Shown piece by piece: positions 24,885-37,300 of a DNA stretch of 64,000 nucleotides. Made by a program: the position numbers and the translations under genes. This DNA is from Brachypterus glaber (lineage: Eukaryota > Arthropoda > Insecta > Coleoptera > Kateretidae), in contig OY294045.1 in NCBI GenBank assembly GCA_958510825.1, positions 96,284,988-96,348,987 on the forward strand. The letters run 5' to 3'. Each line of letters opens with the position of its first letter. Within the stretch, counting starts at the first letter, position 1. The notes under the pieces are model-generated. The model made no database searches, had not been told where the DNA came from, and saw only the letters and a list, made by a program, of their open reading frames with translations.

Positions 24885-25769
24885 TAAATAGAATCTATAA
24901 TTTATTTGAGGCGTATATATATATTTACAGTATTATTAATTTGAGCCATTTCGCCTCAATGACTATTTATATCGATAAAAAAATCTAAAACAGAAAATAA
25001 AATTAAAATGTTCTTATCAGGCGCACCTATTTCTAGATGCGCTGGTAAGGTATTGCGTTTAAAATAATACTTATCTGCTATATCTTCTTTACCTAAAAAA
25101 TATTATTATTAGTCAATACCAAAGTTTAAAAATTTTGCCTAAATAAAGAATTTTTAATAAAATTCTTGATAAATCGTTAAAATAATTAAAAAAGAACGAA
25201 AAACTGAATAAAAATTAACTTCTAACGTTTCGGAATCTAATTTGATCCCGTTTTCAAAGAAAATTATTAGTTTTTGAAAGAATTTGTGCAATATTTGGCT
25301 TTATCAATCAAAATATGACAAATGTCAAAATATGTCATTTCGAGGTAATTGAAACAAAGACACCTGTAACAATAAAAAGGTGTAGAGAAATTAATTTGGA
25401 AAAAGCGTTTTTGTTGAAAACGTGTAGAGAAGTTAATTTGGAAAAAACTTTTTTACTGAAAAGAGGGCAAAGTTAAGTTACCGCGTAATACTTCAAGTAT
25501 TGGTGTCCAAATATTAGATAAAGATGAAGAGCATTCGCTAATACAGTTATCTCTGCATAATTTTAAACTTTGGTAAGGTATTGACTAATAATATTTTTTA
25601 GGTAAAGAAGATATAGCAGATAAGTATTATTTTAAACGCAATACCTTACCATCGCATCTAGAAATAAGTGCGCCTGGTAAGAACATTTTAATTTTATTTT
25701 TTGCTTTAGATTTTTTATCGATATAAATAGTCATTGAGGCGAAATGGCTCAAATTAATAATACTGTAAA
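24885..25769. mobile_element. Inverted-repeat element related to Penelope ends, copy 2
   Basis: Same arms as the element at 9709, with the centre in the opposite orientation (CTAACGTTTCGGAATC at about 25225). It has an internal tandem duplication around GTGTAGAGAAGTTAATTTGG. The right arm follows a short unrelated insert (25498-25560). Confidence 0.6.
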
Positions 25770-25824
25770 TATAAATAAGGTAGATTTTATTTTAAAATGA
25801 ATACAAGTAAAAATCTATAAAATT

Positions 25825-26367
25825 CTATACTCCGTCCAGTTATGCAAGATAGTAAGGGACGCGGCCCGTTTTACACCACAGAGCGCATAAACAGCATAAT
25901 TATGTACTGTTTTCCTGGAAAGGGCTTATCCAAAGACTCGCATAACAAGCATAGTACATAAGAATGCGATGCCAGGATTGGCTTGATGTGTCGTCATGTA
26001 TCTTGTAATTGTTGTTATGCGAGTCTCTTAAGGCCTAAGTTGTAATCGTAACCTAAAAATTTGACGTTTTCCTTGTGTTCAATATAATTTCCGTTTGTAC
26101 AATATGTAGAATATGCTAATTTAGTGTGAGTGTATGAAGAATAAACCAAAAAAGTACCTTTTTCAATACCATACAAAATAACATTAAGTAAAACTATTTT
26201 TTATATAACTTTCTCTTCTATTAGCTTTAAGGACCGTCAATCATTGTCATAGACAAAAAATGTCACAATATTTTAAATGTTAAAAGGTGCGAGTTTTTAA
26301 CCAATGATGTAGCTTAAAAATAGCGGGAATTTTAAACTACTATCTTGCATAATTGAACGGACTATAG
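25825..26367. mobile_element. MITE-like element, 543 bp
   Basis: Inverted ends of 27 bp: CTATACTCCGTCCAGTTATG and CTATAGTCCGTTCAATTATG, both continuing CAAGATAGTA. No ORF. Confidence 0.65.
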
Positions 26368-26425
26368 TTAGCAGTTGCCGAATTATGGTAATATTCTACT
26401 CAAATCACGAGGAATTCCTATGTTA

Positions 26426-27295
26426 AAATTGCAATGAATGCACACGGGCTGATATTTTAAAGGGTGGTAGTGAATGGTAACAGAACACTCCTGTTAGTTG
26501 TGAGGGGTGTCCGCTATCTTGAATTTTAGGGCTGAGTGAGGTTATCTCGCTAAATATGCATCTTACGGTAAAAATGCATATAACCAATTTTGTTAAGGAG
26601 GAAATTTTCAACAATTTTTGATTGGATCATTTTTTTAATATATTAATAACAATCGAGTTATAAATATTCACAAATATTGGTGGTAAAATTGTTTTTTTTT
26701 TTCGATTTTTAAGCCAAATTATTCATCGGAGGATTAAGTTATAAGCAAACGTGTAGCTCTTGAATTTCTCTATAAGTTTCATTTATTGCGAATTTTCACA
26801 AGTATTTTGGTACGGTTACAGAGGGCGGGTTGCACCCTCTAGAGGGTGCAACAGCTCTAACTGTACCAAAATACCTGAAGATGAAGATTTATAATATATG
26901 AAACTTATACATAATTTTGAGAGCCAAAAGTTTGCTCATAAATACTTTTATCCTTCGATAAATAATTTGACTAAAAATCTAAAAAAAAAAACATTATACC
27001 TCCAACATGGCTATTTTTGAATATAACTCGATTGTTATTATTGTCATGAAAAAAAATTTTTTACAAAAATTGTTGGAAATTTTCTTCTTAACCAAATTGG
27101 TTATATGAATTTTTATCGTAAGGTGCATATTTATTGAGATAACCGCACTCACTCTTAAAATTAAATATAGCGCACAACCCGGCACAACCTTTACACAAAT
27201 CATCCGGTGAAAAACTAACAGGAGTGTTCTGTTACCATCCACTACTACCCTTTAAAATATCAGTCCGTGTACATTTATTGCAATTTATATTTATT
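26426..27295. mobile_element. 870-bp foldback element
   Basis: The whole unit is one palindrome. The ends (TTGCAAT words) and arms match along about 430 bp, and the centre (26829-26852) is a perfect 24-bp palindrome, TTGCACCCTC facing GAGGGTGCAA. Open frames in the arms are mirror images of each other and not genes. Confidence 0.75.
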
Positions 27296-27606
27296 ATTTG
27301 ACTGGAATGTAAAATAAGTGATAAGATTTTTAATTTCAACGTCAAAGAAAAGATGGTTCCTCGCCATTGCAACTTAAAAAAATAGCTTTATTTATGCGAA
27401 TATCGCAGTAGCAACCTATCATATTAATTAAAGCATCAATAAAATAATCCTTATTTGCAGATTTTATTTATTTATTTTATTTAATACTTAAGTACACCTT
27501 ATTAAGATCCTGGAACCACTATAAATTTATGTGATTCCAGGACCTTAATAAGGTGTTTTGTACTTTACTAGTCTATTACAAATAAGTGATTTAAATAACG
27601 TACATA

Positions 27607-28337
27607 CAGGGTGATCAGTAACTGCCATGCCAAAATTTGAGAGGTGATTCTACATCCAAAAATATGAAAAAAAGTTTCTATAAAGGTTGGTCGGGAAATG
27701 AGCCCTAAGGGAGCTACGGCTCTTTGAAGATGACATATTGAATGGGGAACAAAAAAAAAGCATCAATAAAATTTTAATGCTGCAGGGTGATTCTTCATTT
27801 AAAACTGAGCAAAAAAGTATTCTTCACCAAAACATCTAAATTTAATATTAAAGGAGTTTGGACTTTTAAAAACTTAAAGGTTTTTGGTGGCACAAAATGT
27901 TACTTTCTCTTAATTGCATTTTTTTGAAAACGGTTGCTCCTACAGTGTTACACTATATGACATTTTTAATGTATTTTTACTCAAGGAATCCATATTTTTT
28001 ACAAAAAAATCAAAAACAGTACACATAAAAAAGTTTGGGCCAAAAATGTGTTAAGCCTAATACATTTTTCCGTCTAGGGACGCCTCTGGATAAATTCAAA
28101 AAAATAAATTAACAAACTTATTGCCATTATTAATACTAGTATACATGCAAAAGTTCGCCGCTCTAGCTTAAAGGATACCAGAATTATTAATTAAAAACCA
28201 TATTTTTATTACAATATTAAAGGGGCGTAGCTCCCTTAGGGCTCATTTGCGGACCAACCTTTATAGGAACTTTTTTTGATACTTTTGAATGCAGAATCAC
28301 CTCTTATATTTTGGCATGCCAGTTATTGATCAACCTG
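27607..28337. mobile_element. Long-TIR element, 731 bp, TA flanks
   Basis: Ends CAGGGTGATCAGTAACTG and CAGGTTGATCAATAACTG inverted, TA on both sides. Arms (GGGAGCTACG, CCAACCTTTATAG) relate loosely to the larger family at 31092. Confidence 0.7.
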
Positions 28338-28339
28338 TA

Positions 28340-29150
28340 TAATGTTTAGTGCTTGCTTTTAACCATTCCAATTTAAATTCTTCTAAAAAAAGGCTTTCCC
28401 TTTTTTACACTAAAAATATTGTAGTGCTATAATCATTATTTAATTTACGCACACAAATACCAGTATACCACACATAGGTAGAGAATATATAGAGGAAATA
28501 AACGTTTGCGCAGGGTTCTGCGCTGCGTAATAACAATAGATAGAATATTGACATCTAAACGGTAAAAATGGCCGTTCTACGTTACCAACACCATTTCAAT
28601 AGTATAATTTTTAATTATAAAAACCAATAAATTTCCAATATTTTGCTACAAATTTTAATAAGAACACTCAAAGACAGCATAAATTTACATTCAAACCGTT
28701 TAAATGCAAGCAAACGTAAATTTACAAGTCCGACAACGCTGCACTCATTTTGATATGAAATCGAATAATTGGTGATATTGTGTTTGGGCGTTTTTTGTGG
28801 TATTTGCGTGTCTTTATAGTTTTATTTAGTTTATAGTGTTAAAAATTTTAACTTAAAAATGACTTGTTTTGTAAATACTTGTAAAAATGTGAAAAACCTT
28901 TTTGAGGTTTTGTTTTTGTTTACAAATTTTGACGTTTGAAAGGTAAAAATGGCGGACTAAAAAAACACAAAAAGTTTTTGTCTTTATCTAATACCCACTA
29001 TAGCTTCTCTACCTATGTGGTATACCATTGAATTTATTCAATAAGTATGGGTACTGATTGAAGCTAAATAAATCGTCGTTACTCTTTATACTTTATCACA
29101 AATAAATAAATACCCAAATAAATAAATAAAAATAAATAAATATTATTTGC
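28340..29150. other. No gene recognised
   Basis: AT-rich. ATGGCCGTTCTACG (28568) and AAAATGGCGGACTAA (28947) are the only G+C-richer spots. An (AAAT)n stretch ends it at 29100-29142. Confidence 0.3.
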
Positions 29151-29153
29151 ATA

Positions 29154-29731
29154 CAGCCTGTTCCAGAACTCGCGTACAGAAATTTGAGGGTATATTAAAA
29201 ACCCTCTGGAAAATATAAAAAAAAATTCAAAAATAATCCAACTTCAGTACTTATTAAAAAGGAAGCTATTTCATCTGACCAATCGTGTTGCTGATGTTAA
29301 ATTACCTACAAATTAGTTTTTCCCTACTTATTAGTAACTATGGTTGCATTTTAATTGTTGATGCGTGCATTCTTTGAGACTTTCAACTTTAGAATCTTTT
29401 TAGGTTATTATATATTGACAAAACCGACAGAGGCTATCAAATATTCTATTTTTATAGGGTCACTCCATTCGGTGGTGGTTTTTTGACATTATTAAATATT
29501 TATGTCACATTAATCACCTACAGAATATGTAACTGCAATAAATAAATTTGCTTCCATAGCTACAAATTCAACTTTTAAAGGTAATTTAACATCAGCAACA
29601 GTATTGGTCCACTTAAAGCGTTCTTATTTTTGAATTAAACGAAGATGGATTTTTTTGACATATTTTTCATATTTTCCATAGGGTTTTTAATATACCCTCA
29701 AATTTCTGTAAGCGAGTTCTGAAACAGGGTG
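29154..29731. mobile_element. MITE with CAGCCTGTTCCAGAAC ends, copy 1
   Basis: Inverted ends CAGCCTGTTCCAGAACTCGC and the degraded CACCCTGTTTCAGAACTCGC, TA flanks, arms of about 60 bp. Its right end overlaps the left end of the next element (29725). Confidence 0.7.
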
Positions 29732-30508
29732 TATTTGAAATAGCGTAGGAAATTTTAACAGGTGATTCTACATGATAAAATATGACAAAAAGTTCCTATA
29801 AATATATGTCTAGAAATGCGTCATAAGGGAGCTACGCCCCTTTGAAATTGGCTAAAAAAATCGGTTTTTACTTCCAAAAATGAATCCTAAAGGAGCTATG
29901 GTCTCCTAAATATGCACCATTTTTAAAGGGTATGGGCATGGTAGCTTTAAAAGCGTTTTTTCGACCTACATGTATGGAAACTTTTTTTCTTAGTTTTTGA
30001 TGTAGAATAACATTGCATCATTAAAATTTTGGTTTTCAATATTTTAGTATTTAATTTTTCGTCCTCGAACCATGGAATTTCACCTTCAAATGAATTTTTC
30101 TCGAAAACGGTTAATCCTACAGTATTACAACAAGAGTACCTTTTTGATGTATTTTGACCTGAGGAATCATATTTCAAAAATAAAATTGCAAAAAAGTTAC
30201 ACAGAAAAAAGTTTGGGACAAAAAACTGATAAGCCCCCCCCGTTTCGCACACCCCTGGTTGAAATAAGTACATGAACATAACACATAAAAACGGGCCTTG
30301 GTAGGATTAGTTGACGTGCAAAACCTCGTTGATATATCTCAAAGGATTCCTGAGTTATTAAATAAAAACCGATTTTTTTAGCCACTTTCAAAGGGGCTTA
30401 GCTCCCTTATAAAGCATTTTTAGACATATGTTTATAGGAACTTTTTGTCATATTTTATGATGTAGAATCATCTGTTAAAATTTCCGATGCTATTTCAAAT
30501 ATACCGTG
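29725..30508. mobile_element. Large inverted-repeat element, family K, copy I (deleted)
   Basis: Ends CAGGGTGTATTTGAAATAGC type. About 785 bp here against about 1170 bp in the full copies at 31092 and 62562. Contains GGGAGCTACGCCCCTTTGAA arms. No transposase. Confidence 0.7.
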
Positions 30509-30883
30509 TATTGCGTGTTTTTTCTAACTAAACATTTATTTTGTGTCTTCACAAACTATTCTAATACTGTGATATTTTATTGAACTTACTTATTATAAAG
30601 TCAGTTACCAAAACCATTATAAAATCAAAAGTATTTTATCTACTTTAATATTGGCACTAATAACAACCAGATATATTCCAAGTATAATGTTATAAAAAGT
30701 AAAATAATTAAAAGCTATTTTCTAAAATCCATGCAGTAGTGTTTAAGTAAATAAAAGATTTCGTAAATAGCATTATATTCCAATTTGTAAACTATACAGA
30801 GTGATTTTAAAACTTGCTCTTCGCCAAAATGTGTTCATTTGAAGACTCAAAATTTAAACTAATAATTCTTAGAAAAGAATATA

Positions 30884-31088
30884 TTTATATTTTGGATATG
30901 AACAAAATCAATAAAGGTATTGAATTTTATCCAAGTATATTTACAAATCCGTTCACAAATATTATTATTTACCATGCAGATTTAAAAATAAACGAATTAA
31001 ATATAGTAGTTACCTTTAACCATATTTGAAAATAAATTTTGTTTTATTTTTATATTAAATCCAATAAAATTAAAAAGAATTTATATAC
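30884..31088 (+). repeat. 200-bp direct repeat, left of family K copy II
   Basis: GATATGAACAAAATCAATAA onward is repeated almost exactly at 32275-32482, on the other side of the family K copy II element. Confidence 0.8.
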
Positions 31089-31091
31089 ATA

Positions 31092-32264
31092 CACGGTGTA
31101 TTTGAAATAGCGTAGGAAATTTTAACAGATGATTCTACATCATAAAATATGACAAAAAGTTCCTATAAACATGTCTAAAAATGCTTCATAAGGCAGCTAC
31201 GCCCCTTTGAAAGTGGCTAAAAAAATCGGTTTTTATTTAATAACTCAGGAACCCTTTGAGATATATCAACGAGGTTTTGCACGTCAACTAATCCTACCAA
31301 GGTCCGTTTTTATGTGTTATTTTCATGTACTTATTTCATCCAGGGGTGTGCGAAAAGGGGGGGCTTTTCAGTTTTTTGTCCTAAACTTTTTTCTGTGTAA
31401 CTTTTTTGCAATTTTATTTTTGAAATATGATTCCTCAGGTCAAAATACATAAAAAAGGTACTCTTGTTGTAATACTGTAGGATTAACCGTTTTCGAGAAA
31501 AATTCATTTGAAGGTAAAATTCCACGGTTCGAGGACGAAAAATTAAATACTAAAATGTCGAAAACCAAAATTTTAGTGATGCAGGGCCAATGTATATTAA
31601 AAACTAAGAAAAAAACCTCATATACAGGTACTTTCAAAAATGAATCCTAATGGAGCTATGGTCTCCTAAATATGCACCATTTATAAAGGGCTATGGTAGC
31701 TTTAAAAGCGTTTTTTCGACCTACATGTATGGAAACTTTTTTTCTTAGTTTTTGATGTAGAATAACATTGCATCATTAAAATGTTGGTTTTCAACATTTT
31801 AGTATTTAATTTTTCGTCCTCGAACCGTGAAATTTCACCTTCAAATGAACTTTTCTCGAAAACGGTTAATCCTACAGTATTACAACAAGAGTACCTTTTT
31901 TATGTATTTTGACCTGAGGAATCATATTTCAAAAATAAAATTGCAAAAAAGTTACACAGAAAAAAGTTTGGGACAAAAAACTGATAAGGCCCCCCGTTTC
32001 GCACACCCCTGGTTTAAATAAGTACGTGAAAATGACATACAAAGATGGGCCTTATTAGGATTAAGTCACGTGCAAAACCTCGTTAATATATCTCAAAGGG
32101 TTCCTGAGTTATTAAATAAAAACCGATTTTATTAGACAATTTCAAAGGGGCGTAGCTCCCTTATGACGCATTTTTAGACATATGTTTATAGGAACTTTTT
32201 GTCATATTTTATCATGTAGAATCACCTGTTAAAATTTCCTACGCTATTTTAAATACACCCTGTA
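31092..32264. mobile_element. Family K, copy II
   Basis: 1173 bp, inverted ends ACACGGTGTATTTGAAATAG and ACAGGGTGTATTTAAAATAG. Two nested inverted halves share TTTCTCGAAAACGGTTAATC. The ORFs (about 64-81 codons) are the same inverted sequence read from each arm. Flanked by 200-bp direct repeats. Confidence 0.75.
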
Positions 32265-32269
32265 TGTAT

Positions 32270-32482
32270 ATTTTGGATATGAACAAAATCAATAAAGGTA
32301 TTGGATTTTATCCAAGTATATTTACAAATCCGTTCACAAATAGAGCATATTATTATTTACCATGCAGTTTTAAAAATAAACGAATTAAATATAGTAGTTA
32401 CCTTTAACGATATTTGAAAATAAATTTTGTTTTATTTTTATATTAAATCCAATAAAATTAATAAGAATTTATATACCTATAG
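32270..32482 (+). repeat. 200-bp direct repeat, right of family K copy II
   Basis: Second copy of 30884-31088 with one 6-bp insertion (GAGCAT region). It is much longer than any normal target duplication. Confidence 0.8.
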
Positions 32483-32484
32483 CG

Positions 32485-33970
32485 GGTTTCTGTTGATTTT
32501 ACAATTTATAAAGAAATTAAAATAATGTTAATAAAACATTGAATTAACAAGTGAATCTTGGGACCACGAATTGGCACAGGTATTTTTTGTCTTACAGTAT
32601 TCATAAATACCAAATAAATTTGTCTTTCGCTCTCAATGGCAATTCTGTTTGTATCTGTTGTACTTTTATATATAAAATGTAATAATCAGTAGTAATATCA
32701 TAAGTGCATGTTGAATTATCAATAATATTTTTACTGTATTAAAAAAATATTTAGCTTGGCAATTGTTTGAGTGCATTTTTCGTGTTACAAAATTCCGAGA
32801 CCGCAGAAAAATGTTTTTATATATACAGTAAAAAAATTATGTATAATTCAACATGCACGAATGATATTTTAAAAGACTATTTCACAAACAAAACAAGGAA
32901 CTATATAATTTTACCATATTTAAATTAAAAATTTAAGAACTAAACAACAATGTTACTTTACAACCATAATTAAAAATTTAAATCTCAAATTTTCCGCGCT
33001 TTTTAAAACCACGATGTTCACTTGTTCGCGAATGTTGCCAAGTCTAAACTTTGCTTGTGGGATATTTTATGCTTGAGATTATTCCAATAAAATAGTTGTT
33101 ATCATATATTTTAGCATTTAAATAAGGTCATTGCTGTTTTTGTTTAAAAAGTTTAGTTTTCAACTGAAAAGAAATAAAATAACGGTTGTTTCCACCCGCA
33201 AAAAAAAATTGCGATCTGTTTCTAATAATGTTTGGCAACTCTGTACTGGTACCAGCGCAGTCATTTGTAGTTTTGATTACCGTCATTTAAAAGAAGTAAA
33301 TTATTTACTTCTTTACTGTAAATATATTTTTAATAAATAATTGTTTAAATTACTTTTAAGTGGCCTGTTTTTAATACCAAGATTCAATTAATAAATTAAA
33401 ATTTATGAATATCAGTGATTTAAAGCTTTTAAGATGGAAAGTGCATAAAATATATTATCTGAAATTAATTAGGGTTTATACCTAGGATGTTTTGATAATA
33501 AAATAAGCATTTATATTGCCTATCAATAAAAATAAATAAATATAACATTTATTAAGATGTCAGTAACTGTCAGTTTCTTGTTTCCATAGTAACCAAGTGA
33601 TAATTTCACTTGTGCAAATATTATCAGATTCATTTTGCTCTGATTGGTCAAGAAACTAAAAATGCAAGTTTATTATTCCATCAATCTATTTTCTAATCAT
33701 CGTACAGAGTGATATTGGTAGACTGACAGTTTCGGGCTGCTGGCCCTTTCAGTACCAAGAGTCAACTCTGCACGCTGATTAAGAAAACGTTTTTAGACTT
33801 TACTCGCAAAAGGAATATAGCCATTAGATTGATGTAGACTTGTGCGCCATCTATTTCTAGATGTAGACAACTACTCATACCTCTCCTAATCTGGAGACTT
33901 TGAATGGTAGCAAGTTGAAGACTTGTATGTCTCAAGCACATAGTACCACTAACGGGTGGTTAGACGTAAA
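32485..33970. other. No gene recognised
   Basis: AT-rich. A 65-bp stretch at 33671-33735 (CTAATCATCGTACAGAGTGA) is repeated at 34030-34090 as the loop of the next hairpin. Confidence 0.35.
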
Positions 33971-33972
33971 AT

Positions 33973-34153
33973 TAGTAAGGACAGAAATTTTTAATTTTAA
34001 ACAAAATTATAAAAATATTAATTTATTATTCTATCAATCTATTTTCTAATCATCGTACAGAGTGATATTGGTAGACTGACAGTTTAGATTGATCGAATAA
34101 TAAATTAATATTTTTATAATTTTGTTTAAAATTAAAAATTTCTGTCCTTACTA
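33973..34153. repeat. 181-bp hairpin just 3' of the GPCR
   Basis: Arms of about 70 bp (TAGTAAGGACAGAAATTTTT and its complement) pair almost perfectly around a 40-bp loop. It ends 64 bp from the putative receptor stop codon at 34217. Confidence 0.7.
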
Positions 34154-34216
34154 AAAATGCAAGGTTTTAATTGGCCTATATATTGTTTGTGAAATAGTCT
34201 ACTGAATAAATTTCTA

Positions 34217-34340
34217 TTAATCTGAGCAAGATCTAGTACACTCTGTATAGATAGTATTGGAATCAGTTGAAGAAGAGTCTATCTCATCAGAAATCAGACT
34301 ATCTCTCATTTCTTCTTCGTCCGTATGTTCGGATATTAAT
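34217..34340 (-). CDS. Possible GPCR exon 6 (acidic, Ser-rich C-tail), frame uncertain
   Basis: After a good acceptor (TTTTATTTTAG) lies an open stretch encoding an acidic, serine/threonine-rich tail (EHTDEEEMRDSL, then SSSTDSNT) ending at TAA 34219-34217. It resembles a receptor phosphorylation tail. However, splicing from exon 5 (phase 1) gives GAT-TAA, a stop at once, because the tail is one base out of frame. A weak internal AG about 24 bases further in would restore the frame. Either the tail is not used, a different splice is used, or there is an indel here. Confidence 0.45.
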
Positions 34341-37300
34341 CTAAAATAAAAGAAAACATAATAGGTTAAACGTAAACGGAAATACCTATCAATTCTGCCT
34401 GCATTCTGCCTTTGTATCTGCAACAGATGGTCATGCAAAAAATCCGAAGCGCAAACCGGAACTGAGGACTCAGTGTTATTAAAATAATACTTTTCCAGAA
34501 CGAGTTGAGAAATCCGAGCCAAACAATTCCAAAATGGAGAAATCGAACCTGTAGTTCCACTTCTAAAAGGGAAAGTAAATAGAAATGGTTAAAAATTATT
34601 AGTTTTTTAAGCTTCTGTAGTGTAAGATCTCCAACCATGTACAGAGCGGTCCAAAAGTCACCCCCCCCCTCTTAACTTTTGAACCAGTTGAGATATCGAC
34701 TTCAAATTTGGAACTTTTAAATAAGACAACTTAAACTATCTTTTAGCATATATTTAATACTTTCAGCTCTTCCAATGTGGGCAAGGGGGCATGGGGGCAC
34801 ATTTTTTTAAATGGAAAGGGGGGTCATGTAATACATCATTTTAAAGCTTATAAAATTCTCCATTTAACTCCATATTTTTAAATTAAAAAAAAATTTGGGT
34901 TTAAAATGGGGTTGAAAATGGGTATTAATGCCATAATTCCTCTAAAAAAAAACAAATAATTTTTTAAAAATGCCTAATTTCATCATAAAAAAATGTTAAT
35001 TATACTTTTAAACTAATTTTAGTTGACATAAATAAAAATTTATTAAAAAAAACTTAAAAAATCGAATGTTTTAGCACAAAAAATTAAATAATCAAAACCT
35101 TAAAAAACATTTTTAAAAAATTTAAAAATGTTAGTTTAAATAGAGAATTTTATAAGCTTTAAAATGATGTATCACACGATCCCCCTTTTCATTTAAAAAA
35201 ATGTACCTCCATGCCCCCCTGCCCACATTTTAAGAGCTGAAAATATCAAATATATGCTAAAAGATAGTTTAAGTTGTCTTATTTAAGAGTTCTAAATTTG
35301 AAGTCGATATCTCAACTCGTTCAAAAGTTAAAAGGGGGGGGGGTGACTTTTGTACCGCATATAATATACGCAACGAACTAACAACTCTTCTCTCTAGAAT
35401 ACGCATATCGTTAATATGAAGTATCGCCAACATCTCGGTTTGTTTGTAAACAAATAGTAGGTATATTCAGGCCTGAACAATAAAAATTACCAGTAACTGT
35501 TATTGTTGTCTCTGTTAGAAGAAAGCTGTGCGAGTAAGACAGACAAATGTATATGTTGGCTACGTTTTTCTCAGTTTTTACAAATGAAATGCCTATTCTA
35601 GAGAGAAGAGTTATTAGTTCGTTGATGATACGTGATGTATTTATTACAAGTAGTAAAGCCCGTACCAAGTAAACTAGAACGTCGGCATCATACTATGTTA
35701 TCGACGTTCTAAATTAGTTGGTTTTCTTAAAAGTTTTAGCTTATTTTACTGAAAAGGTTAGTCTGAAACGAGATTATGGGTGAGTGAAATTTCACTAATT
35801 ATACAGCGTTATTCAGAAAAAGGGTCATTAATTTTAAGGAGTGGCTAAAACATTCTTTTTTATTTAATAACTTTTTGAGATATAGCAACGAGGTTTTGCA
35901 CTTGAACTAATCTTAATAAGACCCATCTTCGTATGTTATTTTCATTTACTTATTTTAACCAGGGGTATGCGAAGGAGGGGGGGGGGATTATTAGTTTTCA
36001 TCCCAAACTTTTTTCTGTGTAACTTTCGCTTTCGAGAAAAATTAATTTGAAGGTGAAATTTCACGTTTCGAGGACAAAAAATTAAATACTATGTTGAAAA
36101 TCAAAATTTCAATGATGAAGGGTTATTCTATATCAAAAACTAATAAAAAGTGTCTATACATGTAGGTCGAAAAATCGCTTTTAAAGCTACTATGGCCCTT
36201 AAAAATAGGAGACTATATATGGTCCTATGCATAGGTCCTTTAAGACTGATTTTTAGAAGTACCTGAGCTTTTTTTCTTAGGTTTTTGCATCAATAAAATT
36301 TCGGTTTTCAACATTTTAGTATTTAATTTTTCCTCTTCGAACCGTGAAATTTCACCTTAAAATTAGTTTTCTCTAAAACGGTTAATCGTACAGTATTACA
36401 ACTAAAGTACCATTTTCATGAATATGACCTGGGAAATCATACTGCGAAAAGAAAATTACAAAAAAGTTACACAGAAAAAAGTTTGGGACAAAAAACTGAT
36501 AAGCCCCCCCCGTTTCGCACACCCCTCGTTAAAATAAGTACATGAAGATAACATAGGAAGATGGGCCTTATTAAGTTTAGTTTTCATTCAAAACCTCTTT
36601 GCTGTATCTTAAAAGGTTTCTGATTTATTAAATAAAAACCGAATTGTTTAGCCACTTTCAAAGGGGCTTACAATACAATACAATATAAGTGGGGTTGTGA
36701 GGCATGGTACTGCCTTTCAAATCACTGCGACCAATGAGATCTATTGTGAATCCCCTTTGCAATTGCAACTTTAGGCTTCCAAAGAAGTCTAAGAGTTTTT
36801 TGGGGGCTATTTGGGATATATCTGCAGGTCTTGGGTATACCTGCTCTAGATAGTGTAGCCTTTTGCGAGCAATGGCTTCGCAGAAGCACATAATGTGTTC
36901 GGCCGTTTCTGGTGCTTCTGAGCATAGACGGCAAATGTCGATTTCAGATTTTCCCATTTTTTTAAGATGATATCTCAAAGGGGCTTAGCTCCCTTACGAC
37001 GCATTTTTAGACATATGTTTATAGGAACTTTCTTTCATATTTTTATGAAGAATAACCCTGTATAATGCTATTATGTATTATAATACCATTGGGTCGTGTA
37101 GAGGTAGGTATTGTTCCTGGTTTAGAACATTTTATAATCTTTTTGAGGGCGGTAATAATTTCGTGATCTAAATTATCTGGTATAAAAGATTTGCCATGGA
37201 AAACGATTTAAGGAGCGGCATGTCGAGATCCCTGTGGAACTGGGTGTTCTCATGAACCAAGGCACATTCTGATTACAACTTGCACTTTATCGAAGAACTG

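Noticed and set aside
29947..32021. Repeated 64-110 codon ORFs reading SRKRLILQYYNKSTF and its reverse
   Set aside because: The same inverted DNA of family K read from each arm. Similarity between copies is at DNA level, and stops fall at random.
30884..32482. LTR retrotransposon suggested by 200-bp direct repeats
   Set aside because: No TG...CA ends, primer-binding site, polypurine tract or coding between them; the interior is the inverted-repeat family K element.
34562..34575. CAG|GT acceptor nearer to TM7 for GPCR exon 5
   Set aside because: It would shift the reading frame of TM7 relative to exon 4; the upstream TTTTAG acceptor keeps it.
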